64,000 nucleotides of DNA, from positions 103,245 through 167,244 of the forward strand of contig NZ_MDEN01000054.1 in the NCBI RefSeq assembly GCF_001705435.1, in the 5' to 3' direction. A program made the position numbers and the translations under genes. The DNA comes from Pseudomonas graminis (GTDB taxonomy: Bacteria > Pseudomonadota > Gammaproteobacteria > Pseudomonadales > Pseudomonadaceae). Shown one piece after another: positions 8,391 through 16,057 of this stretch; position 1 is the first letter of the stretch; the number at the start of each line of letters is the position of its first letter. Below the pieces are notes generated by a model. It was given only the letters and a program-made list of their open reading frames with translations. It was not told the origin of the DNA and made no database searches.

Positions 8391-8786
8391 TCAATCGGTC
8401 ATCCAAAATCCCAGCCGATAATGGAATGGACTTGACCATTTTCGGGCGGTAACGATTGCCCCGCAGTTGTTGTAGCTCTGAGAGCCAACGGCATCTGCTT
8501 TTCTCTCCGCTCGGTCACCGTAACTACGGTGTCCGCCCCTGAAACTGCAAGTCTTGCCCGATGCTGACGTATAGGTGAAGTTCACAGAACTGCCGGTGTT
8601 CGGGAAGTTAAGAGTGACCGTCCCGCTTTCACCGGGCGCCAAGTATCGTGGAAAACCAGAATCCGATGTTTGTATAACTTCAGTCGAAAGATTCTGAATA
8701 TGGACATCCACATCAGTTGCGTTGGCAGTTCCCCCGAGCACAGATGTAGTCAGTACGGTCAAGGTAAATAAGTTTTTTAGTTTCAT
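8391..8786 (-). CDS. Hypothetical secreted protein
   Basis: A 131-residue protein on the minus strand. I start it at the ATG at 8786; a TTG at 8795 is the alternative. The N-terminus MKLKNLFTLTVLTTSVLGGTANA is a clear Sec signal peptide with an Ala-x-Ala cleavage site. The mature part is polar and rich in Ser, Thr, Gly and Asn, so probably beta-structured, with two cysteines (TCSFRGG and NNCGAIV) that could form one disulphide. I do not recognise the family. Its base composition is lower in GC than the pse and fli genes, and it is the only minus-strand gene in the first 54 kb, which suggests acquisition. Confidence 0.65.
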   Translation of the reverse strand: MKLKNLFTLTVLTTSVLGGTANATDVDVHIQNLSTEVIQTSDSGFPRYLAPGESGTVTLNFPNTGSSVNFTYTSASGKTCSFRGGHRSYGDRAERKADAVGSQSYNNCGAIVTARKWSSPFHYRLGFWMTD

Positions 8787-8795
8787 GGTTTTCAA

Positions 8796-9102
8796 ATCCG
8801 TTCGTTAGTTTTTATTTTTGCAGATGTTTAATCCACCATTCGACGTAAGCGTGTTCGCTTTGAAAAGGGAAGACAGGCATGTCCCAAGCTAATGTAGGAA
8901 ATTTCTCGAAGACTTTTACTGTCCGGAGCAGGACTGACTTGATCAGGTTGCAGTGGGTAGTCAAATTGAGTGGCTTGTGATTTTTTTATCAGAAAAATTC
9001 AAAAAACAGTTTTTACTATGATTACCTTCGTTTAGGTAATTAATTGCCCTACATGTGTAGTGATGGCATTTTCGAAAGTTGCTGAAACGCGAATTTTAGA
9101 GC
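8796..9102. other. AT-rich gap upstream of the first flagellin
   Basis: An AT-richer stretch with no convincing gene. It holds a small hairpin, ATTACC (9021-9026) with GGTAAT (9035-9040), and homopolymer A and T runs around 8980-9016. It serves as the upstream region of both the minus-strand secreted gene and the first flagellin. Confidence 0.5.
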
Positions 9103-9129
9103 TAAAGCGATTTATGTCTTTGTCGATAG
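9103..9129 (+). promoter_or_regulatory. Sigma-28 (FliA) promoter of the first flagellin
   Basis: TAAA (9103-9106), a 15-nt spacer, then GTCGATAG (9122-9129), close to the FliA consensus TAAA-N15-GCCGATAA. The flagellin start lies about 80 bp downstream. Confidence 0.85.
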
Positions 9130-9209
9130 CGAGTAGGTAGGTTCTCCGGGAGAAATGGACTTCCCCGATATCAGAGAACTCTCCGTTTCTATCAACGAGG
9201 GAACTAAAA

Positions 9210-10346
9210 ATGGCTTTAACCGTAAATACCAATATTGCGTCGCTGTCTGTTCAGCGGAACTTGAACAGGTCCTCGGACTTACTGAGTACCGCCATGACCC
9301 GCCTGTCTTCAGGGCTGCGGATAAATACTGCAAAAGACGATGCTGCGGGTATGCAACTTGCGACGCGTCTGACCACCCAGATTCGCGGTCTTACTGTGGC
9401 GACGCGCAATGCCGGGGCGGCGATTTCGATTATTCAAACTGCTGAAGGGGCAATGGATAAATCGCTCAATAATCTTCAACGTATGCGAGATCTAGCGGTG
9501 CAGGCCGCCAACGGCGATAAAGGCCCTAAAGAACGCAGCGCCTTAAATGCCGAATTTCAGCAGCTTACCGCTGAGGTCACGCGTCTAGCCAAGGGAACTA
9601 CGTTTGGTGCCGAGCTTAATTTGCTGGATGGCAGCGCGGGGGAATTGAGTTTCCAAATAGGCGCAAATGTTGGCGTCACTGAAAAAATAACCTTGTCGTT
9701 GAGCGATGATTTTTCCTCTGAGTCAATTCTCTCAGCATTGGAGAGTCGAGCTGAGGTACTTGCGGACGCGACAACGACGGGCTCCAAGGCTGTGCTTAAA
9801 GGTGAGTACACTCCGCTGGCCATTGATGGCACAGGATTCAGAAATCTCGTCAATACCGTGACTACCGTCATGACTGACGCTGTGGATAAAGCCACCATCG
9901 ACCTTGCGACGGCACAGCAAACGTTTGATGCCATCGCAGCGCCTTCCGATGCCGACCGGAAAACTCTGGCTGACGCAAAACAGGTACTGGCTGATGCGGA
10001 GAAAGTGGTTTCCGACACCCAAGCTAAAGATGAGCTTCATCCGCTCAATAAGCCCGCACGAATAGAGAATATCGAGGAGACCGTCAAGATTCTTGATAAA
10101 GCTATTGGTTTGATCAACTCAGGTCGTGCCGATCTGGGTGCAAAGCAGAATCGCATGATGAGCGCCATGGAAAATCTTCAGAACATGACCAAGAACGCCA
10201 CCGCGTCCCGAGGCCAGATCGAAGACGTCGACTTCGCTGCAGAAACCGCGGAGATGACTAAACAACAAACCCTCCAGCAAGCCTCCACGGCAGTCCTGGC
10301 CCAAGCCAACCAATTACCGGCAGCCGTCCTCAAGCTGCTGCAATAA
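9210..10346 (+). CDS. Flagellin, divergent larger paralogue
   Basis: A flagellin of 378 residues, about 95 longer than the one that follows. The conserved D0/D1 ends are intact: MALTVNTNIASLSVQRNL at the N-terminus, the SSGLRINTAKDDAAG segment, and a C-terminal LAQANQLPAAVLKLLQ coiled end. The variable middle (about 170-290) is long, rich in Ala, Asp, Lys and Thr, and predicted helical. Compared with the next flagellin, codon use and composition are less GC-biased, fitting the AT-richer upstream patch. It has its own FliA promoter and a strong terminator, so it can be expressed independently. Ribosome-binding site ACGAGGGA precedes the ATG. Confidence 0.93.
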   Translation: MALTVNTNIASLSVQRNLNRSSDLLSTAMTRLSSGLRINTAKDDAAGMQLATRLTTQIRGLTVATRNAGAAISIIQTAEGAMDKSLNNLQRMRDLAVQAANGDKGPKERSALNAEFQQLTAEVTRLAKGTTFGAELNLLDGSAGELSFQIGANVGVTEKITLSLSDDFSSESILSALESRAEVLADATTTGSKAVLKGEYTPLAIDGTGFRNLVNTVTTVMTDAVDKATIDLATAQQTFDAIAAPSDADRKTLADAKQVLADAEKVVSDTQAKDELHPLNKPARIENIEETVKILDKAIGLINSGRADLGAKQNRMMSAMENLQNMTKNATASRGQIEDVDFAAETAEMTKQQTLQQASTAVLAQANQLPAAVLKLLQ

Positions 10347-10375
10347 CCCACATGCCTCTATAGATAGGAGCAACC

Positions 10376-10412
10376 AAAACCCGGGCGCGCCGCAGGGCGC
10401 GCCCGGGTTTTT
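10376..10412 (+). terminator. Strong intrinsic terminator after the first flagellin
   Basis: A perfect 16-bp stem, 10376-10391 with 10396-10411, closes a GCAG loop and ends in a run of T. It isolates the first flagellin transcript from the next one. Confidence 0.95.
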
Positions 10413-10443
10413 GAGAACTGGTTAACAAATCGCCGGGTCAGGT

Positions 10444-10470
10444 TAAAGCTTCCAGGGGTTGCGCCGAAAC
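10444..10470 (+). promoter_or_regulatory. Sigma-28 (FliA) promoter of fliC
   Basis: TAAA (10444-10447), a 15-nt spacer, then GCCGAAAC (10463-10470), a good match to the FliA consensus. The transcript would have a leader of about 165 nt before fliC. Confidence 0.85.
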
Positions 10471-10645
10471 GCTGTGTATCCCCGGACAACAAACTGCGGG
10501 GGTGGCGCTCTGGTGGCAAATAAATTTGAAAAAGCCCTCAAGCTCCTGGCAACCGCGACGATAAACATTACGTAGGTTCTCTAGGCCACACCCGGCGCTT
10601 GCCAGGGCCGGATAGCCGCAGCAAACAACTCACGAGGAATTCATC

Positions 10646-11497
10646 ATGGCTTTAGGCGTAAACACCAACGTAGCTTCCCTGGCTGTTCAGAAGAACCTGT
10701 CCAAAGCTTCCGATGCACTGTCGACTTCGATGACTCGTCTGTCTTCCGGTCTGAAAATCAACAGCGCTAAAGACGACGCAGCCGGCCTGCAGATCGCAAC
10801 TCGCGAAACTTCGCAAATCCGCGGTCAGACTGTTGCCATCAAGAACGCCAACGACGGTATCTCGATCGCTCAGACCGCTGAAGGCGCTCTGCAAGAATCG
10901 ACCAACATTCTGCAGCGTATGCGTGAACTGGCTGTTCAGTCCCGAAACGACACGAACGGTACTGCTGACCGTACCTCGCTGAACGCCGAATACGGTCAGA
11001 TGTCTGACGAACTGACCCGTATCGCTCAGTCCACCAACCTGAACGGCAAAAACCTGCTGGACGGCTCGGCTAGCACCGTAACCCTGCAAGTTGGCTCGAA
11101 CACCGGTACCTCGAACCACATCGACCTGGTTCTGACTGGCAGCTTCACTGCATCGGCTCTGGGCGTTTCCAGCGGCAGCAGCTCGATCAGCGGCGGCGAC
11201 AACACCACTGCTCACACCAACGTTGACGCCGCTATCTCGGCAATCGACGCGGCTCTGGCAACGATCAACAGCACCCGTTCGAGCCTGGGTGCTTCGCAGA
11301 ACCGTCTGACCAGCACCATCTCCAACCTGCAAAACGTTAACGAAAACGCCACTGCTGCACTGGGCCGTATTCAAGACACCGACTTCGCTGCTGAAACCGC
11401 TAACCTGACCAAACAACAGACTCTGCAACAAGCTTCCACCTCTGTTCTGGCCCAGGCTAACCAGCTGCCATCCGCTGTTCTGAAACTGCTTCAGTAA
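10646..11497 (+). CDS. fliC: Flagellin FliC
   Basis: The main filament subunit, 283 residues, typical of the short flagellins of the P. fluorescens group. The D0/D1 ends are conserved (MALGVNTNVASLAVQKNL, SSGLKINSAKDDAAGLQIA, LAQANQLPSAVLKLLQ) and a short Ser/Gly-rich variable region lies at about 165-190 (SGSSSISGG), likely the site of O-glycosylation. The flg22 region at residues 30-51 has the sequence type usual for fluorescent and syringae pseudomonads. Codon use is strongly biased as in highly expressed genes. A GAGGAA ribosome-binding site precedes the ATG. Confidence 0.97.
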   Translation: MALGVNTNVASLAVQKNLSKASDALSTSMTRLSSGLKINSAKDDAAGLQIATRETSQIRGQTVAIKNANDGISIAQTAEGALQESTNILQRMRELAVQSRNDTNGTADRTSLNAEYGQMSDELTRIAQSTNLNGKNLLDGSASTVTLQVGSNTGTSNHIDLVLTGSFTASALGVSSGSSSISGGDNTTAHTNVDAAISAIDAALATINSTRSSLGASQNRLTSTISNLQNVNENATAALGRIQDTDFAAETANLTKQQTLQQASTSVLAQANQLPSAVLKLLQ

Positions 11498-11514
11498 TAA
11501 CGGCTAGAGTTTTG

Positions 11515-11550
11515 GCGGGGGAGTATGCTTGCGTGCTCTCCCGCTTTTTA
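11515..11550 (+). terminator. Intrinsic terminator after fliC
   Basis: GCGGGGGAG (11515-11523) pairs with CTCTCCCGC (11536-11544) with one G-U pair, followed by a T tract. It would end most fliC transcripts and leave limited read-through into flaG. Confidence 0.85.
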
Positions 11551-11570
11551 CTTTCAAGAGGTGAGTGGAC

Positions 11571-11960
11571 ATGGACATAAGCAACAGGATGAATGTGTCT
11601 TATCCAGTGATCCAGTCGTTGCCCGCGGTGCCTGTGGCTGCTGACAAGCCAGCCGTGGCGCCTCAAGTCGTTCCTGCTCCGGCCGCGTCATCGCCGTCAG
11701 GCACATCGACAAGTAAAGACTCAGATCCGGAAAAGAAAACCGAAGAGCTGCAAGCGGCCGTCAAGCAAATGGAAAAGTTTTTTCAGTCGGTTCATCGCAA
11801 CCTGGAATTCTCCATCGACGACAAGTCCGGCAAAGTGGTAGTGAAAGTGATCGCCACGGAAACCGGAGAAGTGGTGCGGCAACTGCCGTCTGCTGAGGCG
11901 TTGAAACTCGCCGACAGTCTGAAGAACGCAAACAGCCTGTTGTTCGAAGCGAAAGTTTAA
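11571..11960 (+). CDS. flaG: Flagellar protein FlaG
   Basis: FlaG family protein of 129 residues, involved in filament length control in several species. The first 50 residues are Pro/Ala/Ser-rich and probably disordered; the C-terminal domain has FSIDDKSGKVVVKVIATETGEVVRQLPSAEALKLADSL-type sequence, the hallmark of PF03646. The ATG at 11571 is favoured over an in-frame GTG at 11565 because AGAGGTG lies at good spacing. It lies between fliC and fliD as in other pseudomonads. Confidence 0.92.
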   Translation: MDISNRMNVSYPVIQSLPAVPVAADKPAVAPQVVPAPAASSPSGTSTSKDSDPEKKTEELQAAVKQMEKFFQSVHRNLEFSIDDKSGKVVVKVIATETGEVVRQLPSAEALKLADSLKNANSLLFEAKV

Positions 11961-12037
11961 ATGGCATGAAACGTGAACACTGCACTTCGGTGTGGCGTGC
12001 TCGTCAAAATGCCGACTACAACTGAAAGGAGACTCAC

Positions 12038-13465
12038 ATGGCTAGTCCAATCACCCCCTCCACCGGCCTCGGCTCGGGCCTGGAAATCAGCAAAATCGTC
12101 GATGCCTTGGTCAGCTCAGACAAGCTGGCGAAGCAGACCCAGATCACCACCCAGACCAAGCTGGTCACCACCAAGATTTCCGGCATCGGCACGCTGCAGA
12201 GTGCGATGAATGCATTCCAGACCGCGCTGACCAACCTCGGCAAAACCGACACGCCTGCTTTCGCCGGTTATGCGGCTAAAGCTTCTGACGCGACCAAGCT
12301 GACCGTAACGTCCGATAACTCGGCCGTGCCCGGTACATACAGCATTGACGTCAAAAACCTCGCCACCAGTTCGAGTGTTGCGAGTGCTTCGTTCTCCGGC
12401 GGGTCCACCAGTGCTATTCCGAGTGGCGATTTGACCCTCACTCAAAATGGCATTGACACCAAGATCACCATCCCGACCGGGGCCACGCTGGCGTCGGTGG
12501 CCAAGCAGATCAACGCACAAAGCGCGACCTCGAAGATCAGCGCCAACATCATCACCGATGACAATGGTTCACGCCTGGTGTTCAGCTCGACAGTGACGGG
12601 TAAAGGCACGGACATAACGGCCTCCAGCACGACGTCCAGTGAATTCAACATTGTTGCCGGCGCTGCGCTTGACCCGAAAAGCACTACCAGCGCCGGCTAT
12701 ATCGGCGCGCAAGCGGTCGATGCCAGTCTGACCGTCAACGGCCTGAGCATCACCAGCGCCAGCAACACTATCGACAAGAGCCTCGGTGGCGTCTCCATGA
12801 CGCTGTTAGGGACGGATAAGTCGACCGTGACGGTGTCGGCGAACAACGATGGTCTTAAAGCCTCGCTGCAAACCTTCGTCGATGCTTACAACAACGTTGT
12901 TAAGGCCGTGTCCAGCGTCACCAAGGCGACGGTAAGCGATACCCCCGACAAAACCACCGGCGCAACCGTGACGGCTGCGGCGTTGACGGGCGATGCGATG
13001 CCGCGCTCGATCCTCTCGGCCATCCGCGACCAGCTGGTGACGACCGGTGCCCCAGGTGGCGTTTCCGTGCTTTCGCAGCTGGGCATCACCACCGGTCAAT
13101 CCGACGGTACGCTGAGCCTCGATGCCACCAAGTTTAGCAAGGCGATGGACCAGGGCCTGGCGGGTGACGTGCAGCAACTGTTCAGCGGCACGGACAGCAC
13201 CAACGGCTTGCTCTCGCGGATGCAGGCTGCCATCACGCCTTACACCCAGACCGGCGGTATTTTCGACACGCGCACCACCAGCCTCAACAAGCAGCAGACC
13301 GATCTGACGGCCCAACAGTCAGCCCTCGACCTGCGTGTGACCACGCTGACCGCCACGCTCACTGCCAAATACAACGCGATGGACTTGCTGGTGGGGCAGT
13401 TGAAAGCCTCGGCCACGAGCATCACCTCGTTCTTCGACTCGCTCAATGCCCAGAAAAGTGGCTGA
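12038..13465 (+). CDS. fliD: Flagellar hook-associated protein 2 (filament cap)
   Basis: FliD forms the cap at the filament tip and guides flagellin polymerisation. The 475 residues carry the FliD N-terminal domain (TPSTGLGSGLEISKIVDALV), a central Ser/Thr-rich variable region, and the FliD C-terminal domain with the coiled LNKQQTDLTAQQSALDLRV segment and LTAKYNAMDLLV near the end. An AAAGGAG ribosome-binding site precedes the ATG. The protein is exported by the flagellar type III apparatus, so lack of a Sec signal is expected. Confidence 0.96.
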   Translation: MASPITPSTGLGSGLEISKIVDALVSSDKLAKQTQITTQTKLVTTKISGIGTLQSAMNAFQTALTNLGKTDTPAFAGYAAKASDATKLTVTSDNSAVPGTYSIDVKNLATSSSVASASFSGGSTSAIPSGDLTLTQNGIDTKITIPTGATLASVAKQINAQSATSKISANIITDDNGSRLVFSSTVTGKGTDITASSTTSSEFNIVAGAALDPKSTTSAGYIGAQAVDASLTVNGLSITSASNTIDKSLGGVSMTLLGTDKSTVTVSANNDGLKASLQTFVDAYNNVVKAVSSVTKATVSDTPDKTTGATVTAAALTGDAMPRSILSAIRDQLVTTGAPGGVSVLSQLGITTGQSDGTLSLDATKFSKAMDQGLAGDVQQLFSGTDSTNGLLSRMQAAITPYTQTGGIFDTRTTSLNKQQTDLTAQQSALDLRVTTLTATLTAKYNAMDLLVGQLKASATSITSFFDSLNAQKSG

Positions 13466-13485
13466 CCGTTGACGAGTTGATCAAG

Positions 13486-13510
13486 ACCCGGCCGCCAGTG
13501 CCGGGTTTTT
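13486..13510 (+). terminator. Intrinsic terminator after fliD
   Basis: ACCCGGC (13486-13492) pairs with GCCGGGT (13500-13506) and runs into five T residues. Confidence 0.85.
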
Positions 13511-13522
13511 GGCATCTGGCCT

Positions 13523-13549
13523 TAAAGTTTTCCTGGGCCGTGTCGATAC
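13523..13549 (+). promoter_or_regulatory. Sigma-28 (FliA) promoter of fliS
   Basis: TAAA (13523-13526), a 15-nt spacer, then GTCGATAC (13542-13549). The site lies just after the fliD terminator and 37 bp before the fliS ATG. Confidence 0.8.
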
Positions 13550-13585
13550 CCTCACTATAGAAACTTCGTTGCGCGAGGTAAGACA

Positions 13586-13981
13586 ATGAACCGTATGGCA
13601 GCCCTTCGGCAGTATCAGAAGGTCAACTCACAAGCCCAGACCGCCGTGGCCACGCCACACCGTCTGGTGCAGATGCTGATGGAAGCCGGCCTGGACCGTA
13701 TCGCCCAGGCCAAGGGCGCCATCGAGCGCAAGGACATCCCCGCCAAAGGGCTGTTGATTGGCAAGGCGATTGAGATCGTCGGTGGCCTGCGTGAAGGCCT
13801 GGACATGGAAAAGCAGGCTGAAGCCCTGGCCCACGTCGACAACCTCTACGTCTATCTGATGAAGCGTCTGGCAGAAGCCAACATCAAATCCGATCCGAAG
13901 ATCCTCGATGAAGTCAGCGGCCTGCTGACCACGGTCAAGGAAGGCTGGGACGGGATCGGCAACCAGCAACCCGTGCTCTGA
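13586..13981 (+). CDS. fliS: Flagellin export chaperone FliS
   Basis: FliS binds the C-terminal end of flagellin in the cytoplasm and prevents premature polymerisation. The 131 residues match the family length and include LRQYQKVNSQAQTAVATPHRLVQMLMEAGLDRI at the N-terminus and the LYVYLMKRLAEAN helix. Ribosome-binding site GAGGTAAG precedes the ATG, and fliT follows 11 bp later. Confidence 0.95.
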   Translation: MNRMAALRQYQKVNSQAQTAVATPHRLVQMLMEAGLDRIAQAKGAIERKDIPAKGLLIGKAIEIVGGLREGLDMEKQAEALAHVDNLYVYLMKRLAEANIKSDPKILDEVSGLLTTVKEGWDGIGNQQPVL

Positions 13982-13992
13982 AGGAGAACCCC

Positions 13993-14289
13993 ATGAGCGT
14001 TGCACTCAAGCGAATCGAAGAAACCCGTGAAGCCTTGGTCGATGCCCTCGAGCAGCGTGACTGGGAGGCAATCGGCCAGCTCGATATGGCCTGCCGGGCC
14101 TGCGTCGATGAAGTCATCAGTCAGGCGAGCAACGATGAGCCTGAGTTGCGAACAAATCTGGAAGAGCTGCTAGGCGTCTATCGCAAGCTTATCGACGTCG
14201 CTGTGGGCGAACGTCAGGCGATCGTCGACGAAATGTCCCAGATCCAGCGAGCGAAAAGCGCGGCAAAGGTTTACCATCTGTTCGGTTGA
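13993..14289 (+). CDS. fliT: FliT-like flagellar protein
   Basis: A 98-residue, highly helical, acidic protein directly after fliS, with an AAGGAG ribosome-binding site. In P. aeruginosa the equivalent gene (PA1096) has been called fleP or fliT. FliT proteins chaperone FliD. Sequence conservation in the family is low, so the call rests on size, helical character (RIEETREALVDALEQRDWEAIGQLD) and position. Confidence 0.8.
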   Translation: MSVALKRIEETREALVDALEQRDWEAIGQLDMACRACVDEVISQASNDEPELRTNLEELLGVYRKLIDVAVGERQAIVDEMSQIQRAKSAAKVYHLFG

Positions 14290-14325
14290 CACTTGGTCGG
14301 TAGCCAAAATATGTACGCCATAAAA

Positions 14326-14354
14326 TTGACTGTGTACGGATTTTTGACTTAACT
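14326..14354 (+). promoter_or_regulatory. Possible sigma-70 promoter of fleQ
   Basis: TTGACT (14326-14331), a 17-nt spacer and TTAACT (14349-14354). In P. aeruginosa fleQ is transcribed by sigma-70, which fits, but the -10 match is only moderate. Confidence 0.5.
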
Positions 14355-14460
14355 AGTGAAGTTCACTAATTTCTGGTGATTGACACGTCTCAACGGACGA
14401 AACAAAAGCCAAAGCTTGCCCGTGATCGGGCATCGAGTTGACTAGGGAAGTTGCTATTGC

Positions 14461-15936
14461 ATGTGGCGTGAAATCAAAATCCTGCTGATCGATGACGATA
14501 GCCAGCGCCGCCGTGACATGGCGGTGATTCTGAATTTTCTGGGTGATGAGAACCTGTCCTGCTCCAGCACAGACTGGCAGCAAGTCGTGGGTTCACTGAC
14601 CTCTACCCGAGAAGTGCTGTGCGTGCTGGTCGGCAGCGTGAACGCCCCGGGCAGCCTTCAAGGCCTGCTCAAAACCGTGGCCGCGTGGGACGAGTTTCTC
14701 CCGGTCCTGCTGATGGGCGAGAACTCCTCGTCCGAACTGGCGGACGATCTGCGTCGCCGGGTCCTCTCCACCGTCGAGATGCCGCCCAGCTACAGCAAAC
14801 TGCTGGATTCCCTGCACCGTGCCCAGGTCTATCGCGAGATGTACGACCAGGCCCGTGAACGTGGGCGTCAGCGCGAACCCAATCTTTTCCGCAGCCTCGT
14901 CGGCACCAGCCGTGCCATTCAGCACGTCCGCCAGATGATGCAGCAGGTTGCCGACACCGACGCCAGCGTGCTGATCCTCGGTGAGTCCGGGACCGGCAAG
15001 GAAGTCGTCGCCCGTAACCTGCATTACCATTCCAAGCGCCGCGATGCGCCGTTCGTGCCCGTCAACTGTGGCGCGATTCCGGCCGAGTTGCTCGAAAGCG
15101 AACTGTTCGGCCACGAGAAGGGTGCTTTCACCGGCGCCATCACCAGCCGGGCAGGGCGCTTCGAACTGGCCAACGGCGGCACGCTGTTTCTCGATGAAAT
15201 CGGCGACATGCCGCTGCCGATGCAGGTCAAGCTGCTGCGCGTCCTGCAGGAGCGCACCTTCGAGCGCGTGGGCAGCAACAAGACCCAGAGCGTTGATGTG
15301 CGCATCATCGCCGCGACGCACAAAAATCTTGAAGACATGATCGTGATCGGCAGTTTCCGCGAGGATCTCTACTACCGCCTCAACGTGTTCCCGATCGAAA
15401 TGGCGCCGCTTCGTGAGCGTGTGGAAGACATTCCGCTGCTGATGAACGAGCTGATCTCGCGCATGGAACACGAGAAGCGCGGTTCGATTCGCTTCAACTC
15501 CGCCGCCATCATGTCGCTGTGTCGTCACGGCTGGCCCGGCAACGTTCGTGAGCTTGCCAACCTCGTCGAGCGCATGGCGATCATGCACCCGTACGGTGTC
15601 ATCGGTGTCTCGGAGCTGCCGAAAAAATTCCGCTACGTCGACGACGAAGACGAGCAACTGGTCGACAGCCTGCGCAGCGATCTGGAAGAGCGCGTGGCCA
15701 TCAACGGCCATACGCCGAACTTCGCCAGCAGCGCCTTGCTGCCGCCTGAAGGTCTGGACTTGAAGGACTACCTCGGCGGTCTGGAGCAGGGCTTGATCCA
15801 GCAGGCGCTGGACGATGCCAACGGGATCGTGGCACGCGCCGCCGAACGTCTGCGCATCCGCCGCACCACGCTGGTGGAAAAAATGCGCAAGTACGGCATG
15901 AGCCGCCGCGAAGGCGACGAGCAGGTCGACGACTGA
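14461..15936 (+). CDS. fleQ: Transcriptional regulator FleQ (sigma-54 activator, c-di-GMP receptor)
   Basis: Master regulator of flagellar genes and, with c-di-GMP, of exopolysaccharide genes. The 491 residues form a receiver-like N-terminal domain without a usable phosphoacceptor (CVLVGSV where an Asp would be), an AAA+ domain with Walker A GESGTGKE (174-181) and GAFTGA (221-226), and a Fis-type HTH at the end ([17 protein letters not shown]). R144 of LFRSLVG and R185 correspond by number and context to the c-di-GMP-contacting arginines of P. aeruginosa FleQ. FleN, encoded at 42461, is its antagonist. A terminator follows. Confidence 0.97.
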   Translation: MWREIKILLIDDDSQRRRDMAVILNFLGDENLSCSSTDWQQVVGSLTSTREVLCVLVGSVNAPGSLQGLLKTVAAWDEFLPVLLMGENSSSELADDLRRRVLSTVEMPPSYSKLLDSLHRAQVYREMYDQARERGRQREPNLFRSLVGTSRAIQHVRQMMQQVADTDASVLILGESGTGKEVVARNLHYHSKRRDAPFVPVNCGAIPAELLESELFGHEKGAFTGAITSRAGRFELANGGTLFLDEIGDMPLPMQVKLLRVLQERTFERVGSNKTQSVDVRIIAATHKNLEDMIVIGSFREDLYYRLNVFPIEMAPLRERVEDIPLLMNELISRMEHEKRGSIRFNSAAIMSLCRHGWPGNVRELANLVERMAIMHPYGVIGVSELPKKFRYVDDEDEQLVDSLRSDLEERVAINGHTPNFASSALLPPEGLDLKDYLGGLEQGLIQQALDDANGIVARAAERLRIRRTTLVEKMRKYGMSRREGDEQVDD

Positions 15937-15959
15937 CTGTCGTTTGACGCGTCAAAAAT

Positions 15960-15988
15960 AAACCGCTGATTTCTCAGCGGTTTTTTTT
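15960..15988 (+). terminator. Intrinsic terminator after fleQ
   Basis: A perfect 10-bp stem, AAACCGCTGA (15960-15969) with TCAGCGGTTT (15974-15983), closes a 4-nt loop and is followed by a T run to 15988. Confidence 0.92.
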
Positions 15989-16004
15989 CGGCACGAGGAT
16001 TGCT
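15988..16004 (+). promoter_or_regulatory. Sigma-54 promoter of fleSR
   Basis: TCGGCAC-N5-TTGCT, with the invariant GG (15990-15991) and GC (16002-16003) correctly spaced. It begins in the T tract of the fleQ terminator. FleQ-activated sigma-54 transcription of fleSR is established in P. aeruginosa. Confidence 0.8.
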
Positions 16005-16057
16005 ATGTCTCTGGGAACATACCGTTTACTGACGGTTCGCTACCCGAGAGATCAACT

